64,000 nucleotides of DNA. Origin: Paenibacillus sp. FSL R5-0623 (GTDB taxonomy: Bacteria > Bacillota > Bacilli > Paenibacillales > Paenibacillaceae). This document shows positions 62,342 through 64,000 of this stretch, piece after piece. The translations under genes and the position numbers were made by a program. The notes below the pieces were generated by a model. It made no database searches. It saw nothing but the letters and a program-made list of their open reading frames with translations, and was not told the DNA's origin. The number at the start of each line of letters is the position of its first letter. Position 1 is the first letter of the stretch. Location of the stretch: NCBI RefSeq assembly GCF_037974265.1, contig NZ_CP150233.1, forward strand, positions 6,324,001 to 6,388,000. The letters run 5' to 3'.

Positions 62342-63313
62342 ATGGATATCCGATCACAGCTCCGAGAAATGCCTCACCATACGTTGGCCCACTGGCTGCC
62401 TATTATCGACTGTAACATCAAATTTTATGGTGCGCACAGCCAACAAGTACCCTATGGATGGGCGATGCCGGAGGAATCACATCCGGGCTTTGAGATTATG
62501 TTGATCCTCGAAGGTACGCAGGAGAGTGTGATTCATGGTTATACCTATACCGTGGAGGAAGGTTCCATTCTTCTCATTCCTCCCGGGTTCAAACATACGA
62601 ATCAATGTGTATCCACAGAAGGCATGACTTATTTTAGCGCTCACTTTAATGTGGATGATCCGGTCTTCACCCTGAAGCTGATGTCACAGCACAGCCGAAT
62701 CTACGCAGCAGGTACGGCAGATAATAGGAAGATGCGTGTAGTGCTGGAGAGCTGGATGGGCATGATTAACATATCTGAGGCCTACACGTCCACCGATAAA
62801 ATGATCATGCAGGCCCGCATGTTTGAACTGTTCGCCCTGTTGTCCCAAGCCGCTGACAATGAACCGGAGGCCACCACTTCCGTTGCTGCTTCACATGCAC
62901 CAGCTCCAACAGCCATGCATTATGCAGGAGCTATTGCGGAGGCGATCAAACAGGCATTCCATGCCCAGCTTCGAACCAAGGAAGGCAGTGTATCCACGGT
63001 CAAAGTAGAGCAGATTATATCCTCGTTTGGCATCAGTCCGGGATATGGTCTACAGGTCTTTCGCAAGGTGTACGGGCGATCGCCCAGGGCTTACCTGTCC
63101 AGCTTGAAGTTGCAGGAGGCCAAAGTACTGATCGAACAGCCAGAGCTGTCGCTCGGGGAAATTGCGTGGAAGCTCGGTTACACCCATCTGTCCCATTTCA
63201 GCAGACAATTCAAACGTTGGACAGGCCAGAGCCCGCTTCAATATCGCAATCATCATGCAGATTCATCAGGTGATCCTGTATCCTACAGATCGGAATCGAG
63301 TCCAGAATCTTGA
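62342..63313 (+). CDS. AraC-family transcriptional regulator with cupin sensor
   Basis: 323 aa from the second of two adjacent ATGs (GAGGTG 6 nt upstream). N-terminal cupin-type effector domain (EESHPGFEIMLILEGTQESVIHGYTYTVEEGSILLIPPGFKHTN) and a C-terminal double HTH (VKVEQIISSFGISPGYGLQVFRKVYGRSPRAYLSSLKLQEAKVLI ... LGEIAWKLGYTHLSHFSRQFKRWTGQSP). Divergent from the GH42 gene and likely its activator. Its 3' end overlaps the convergent mobA by 31 nt. Confidence 0.92.
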   Translation: MDIRSQLREMPHHTLAHWLPIIDCNIKFYGAHSQQVPYGWAMPEESHPGFEIMLILEGTQESVIHGYTYTVEEGSILLIPPGFKHTNQCVSTEGMTYFSAHFNVDDPVFTLKLMSQHSRIYAAGTADNRKMRVVLESWMGMINISEAYTSTDKMIMQARMFELFALLSQAADNEPEATTSVAASHAPAPTAMHYAGAIAEAIKQAFHAQLRTKEGSVSTVKVEQIISSFGISPGYGLQVFRKVYGRSPRAYLSSLKLQEAKVLIEQPELSLGEIAWKLGYTHLSHFSRQFKRWTGQSPLQYRNHHADSSGDPVSYRSESSPES

Positions 63314-63912
63314 TTACGGATACGCTCGTACTCTTCCGGCGTGTTCATATTACTCATTTGTATTGCTACTTGATGAACGCCCACTCTCTCAAGCTCTTCC
63401 GCTTCGACATAAAAGCAACCGATCTCTTCAAGCCATCGCATAACTCGAAGATGATCCTGGTTCAGACGCTGCTCCAGATCAGGGAGCACTCGTTTGTGGT
63501 AAGCCCCTGCAAGCGGGTGGATATGTCCATCTACGCGTGAAACGATAACAGCATAAGAGTTATGTGATTCGACCAGTTTTTTTATTCCATCAAAGAAAGA
63601 CGTTTGCAGGAGCGGCATATCGCAGGCACATACCAGATTCCAGTCTGTATCGGAAGCTTCCAGCGCCGCTTGAAGACCGGCGAGTGGCCCCTTCCCGGGA
63701 TAATGGTCCTGAACGCAGTCGTAGCCCATTGCACTATAGGTTGTCACATTGGGCCCGGCAGCCACGATGATACGGGATACGGCGGGTCTCATGGCCTTCG
63801 TGACATGTTGTAGTATAAGGGAACCATTCAGTTCCAGCATGGCTTTGTTGGTCCCCATGCGGCTGGATAGACCTCCTGCCAATATGATGCCTGTCCATTC
63901 CTTCGTGTTCAT
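63283..63912 (-). CDS. mobA: molybdenum cofactor guanylyltransferase
   Basis: Transfers GMP to Mo-molybdopterin to make the guanine dinucleotide cofactor. 209 aa from the ATG at 63912 (GGAGGGAGG upstream; the frame continues upstream without a ribosome binding site). N-terminal nucleotide loop ILAGGLSSRMGTNKAML and ACDMPLLQTSFFDG are diagnostic. Convergent overlap with the AraC gene. Confidence 0.93.
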   Translation of the reverse strand: MNTKEWTGIILAGGLSSRMGTNKAMLELNGSLILQHVTKAMRPAVSRIIVAAGPNVTTYSAMGYDCVQDHYPGKGPLAGLQAALEASDTDWNLVCACDMPLLQTSFFDGIKKLVESHNSYAVIVSRVDGHIHPLAGAYHKRVLPDLEQRLNQDHLRVMRWLEEIGCFYVEAEELERVGVHQVAIQMSNMNTPEEYERIRNQDSGLDSDL

Positions 63913-64000
63913 GTTGTTATCCTCCCTCCGATCACGATATGTGTATGACTGCATCAATTTCAAAACGTTCGCTATGCATTGAATCCCCTTTCAACAAATG

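Overview
The window looks like chromosome of an endospore-forming Paenibacillus-like member of the Bacillales. The left 15 kb keeps a Bacillus-type housekeeping order (prfA-prmC-spoIIR-sua5-mntP-ywlE-ywlG-glyA-upp, then the start of an atp locus), spoIIR is a sporulation gene, ribosome binding sites are strong GGAGG types, and GTG and TTG starts are frequent. I see no tRNA, rRNA, CRISPR array, transposase or prophage.

Layout. 1-15.8 kb (minus strand): a partial AtpZ/AtpI-type gene, mnaA, upp, glyA, ywlG behind a ZTP riboswitch, ywlE, mntP, sua5, spoIIR, two tandem RodA/FtsW paralogues, prmC, prfA, ychF and a GNAT acetyltransferase. 16-17 kb (plus): two small exported or membrane proteins I do not recognise. 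17.1-27.8 kb (minus): type 2 IPP isomerase, then a tightly overlapping seven-gene carotenoid operon (three CrtI/N/P-type oxidoreductases, CrtM-type synthase, CruF-type hydratase, PlsC-type acyltransferase, glycosyltransferase), headed by a CarH-type B12 photoreceptor repressor. 28-35.8 kb (plus): a phospholipase D-like protein, a TetR plus paired SMR exporter operon, a 43-aa membrane protein, and a TetR plus RND exporter pair. 36-49.7 kb: a PucR-type regulator convergent with a ten-gene reductive pyrimidine degradation and uptake operon. 50-53.4 kb: an unusual chemoreceptor and moaA. 53.5-63.3 kb: a sugar ABC transporter, a YesMN-type two-component system, a GH42 beta-galactosidase and an AraC regulator. 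The window ends with mobA.

How the genes work together. CarH should repress both its own gene and the carotenoid operon in the dark; both upstream regions carry the same triad of 11-bp direct repeats. The operon predicts a hydrated, glycosylated and acylated C30 carotenoid. The pyrimidine operon joins an NMT1/THI5-type ABC transporter to PreT/PreA, dihydropyrimidinase, two unrelated carbamoyl amidohydrolases and a beta-alanine-type aminotransferase. The sugar region has catabolite (cre) sites in front of the binding protein and the beta-galactosidase.

The most novel structure is a dispersed, structured intergenic repeat present four times (2365-2480, 3852-3960, 30899-31053, 59882-60029). Its inner stem is conserved, its outer arms differ between copies but always pair within a copy, and every copy lies 29-60 nt after a stop codon.
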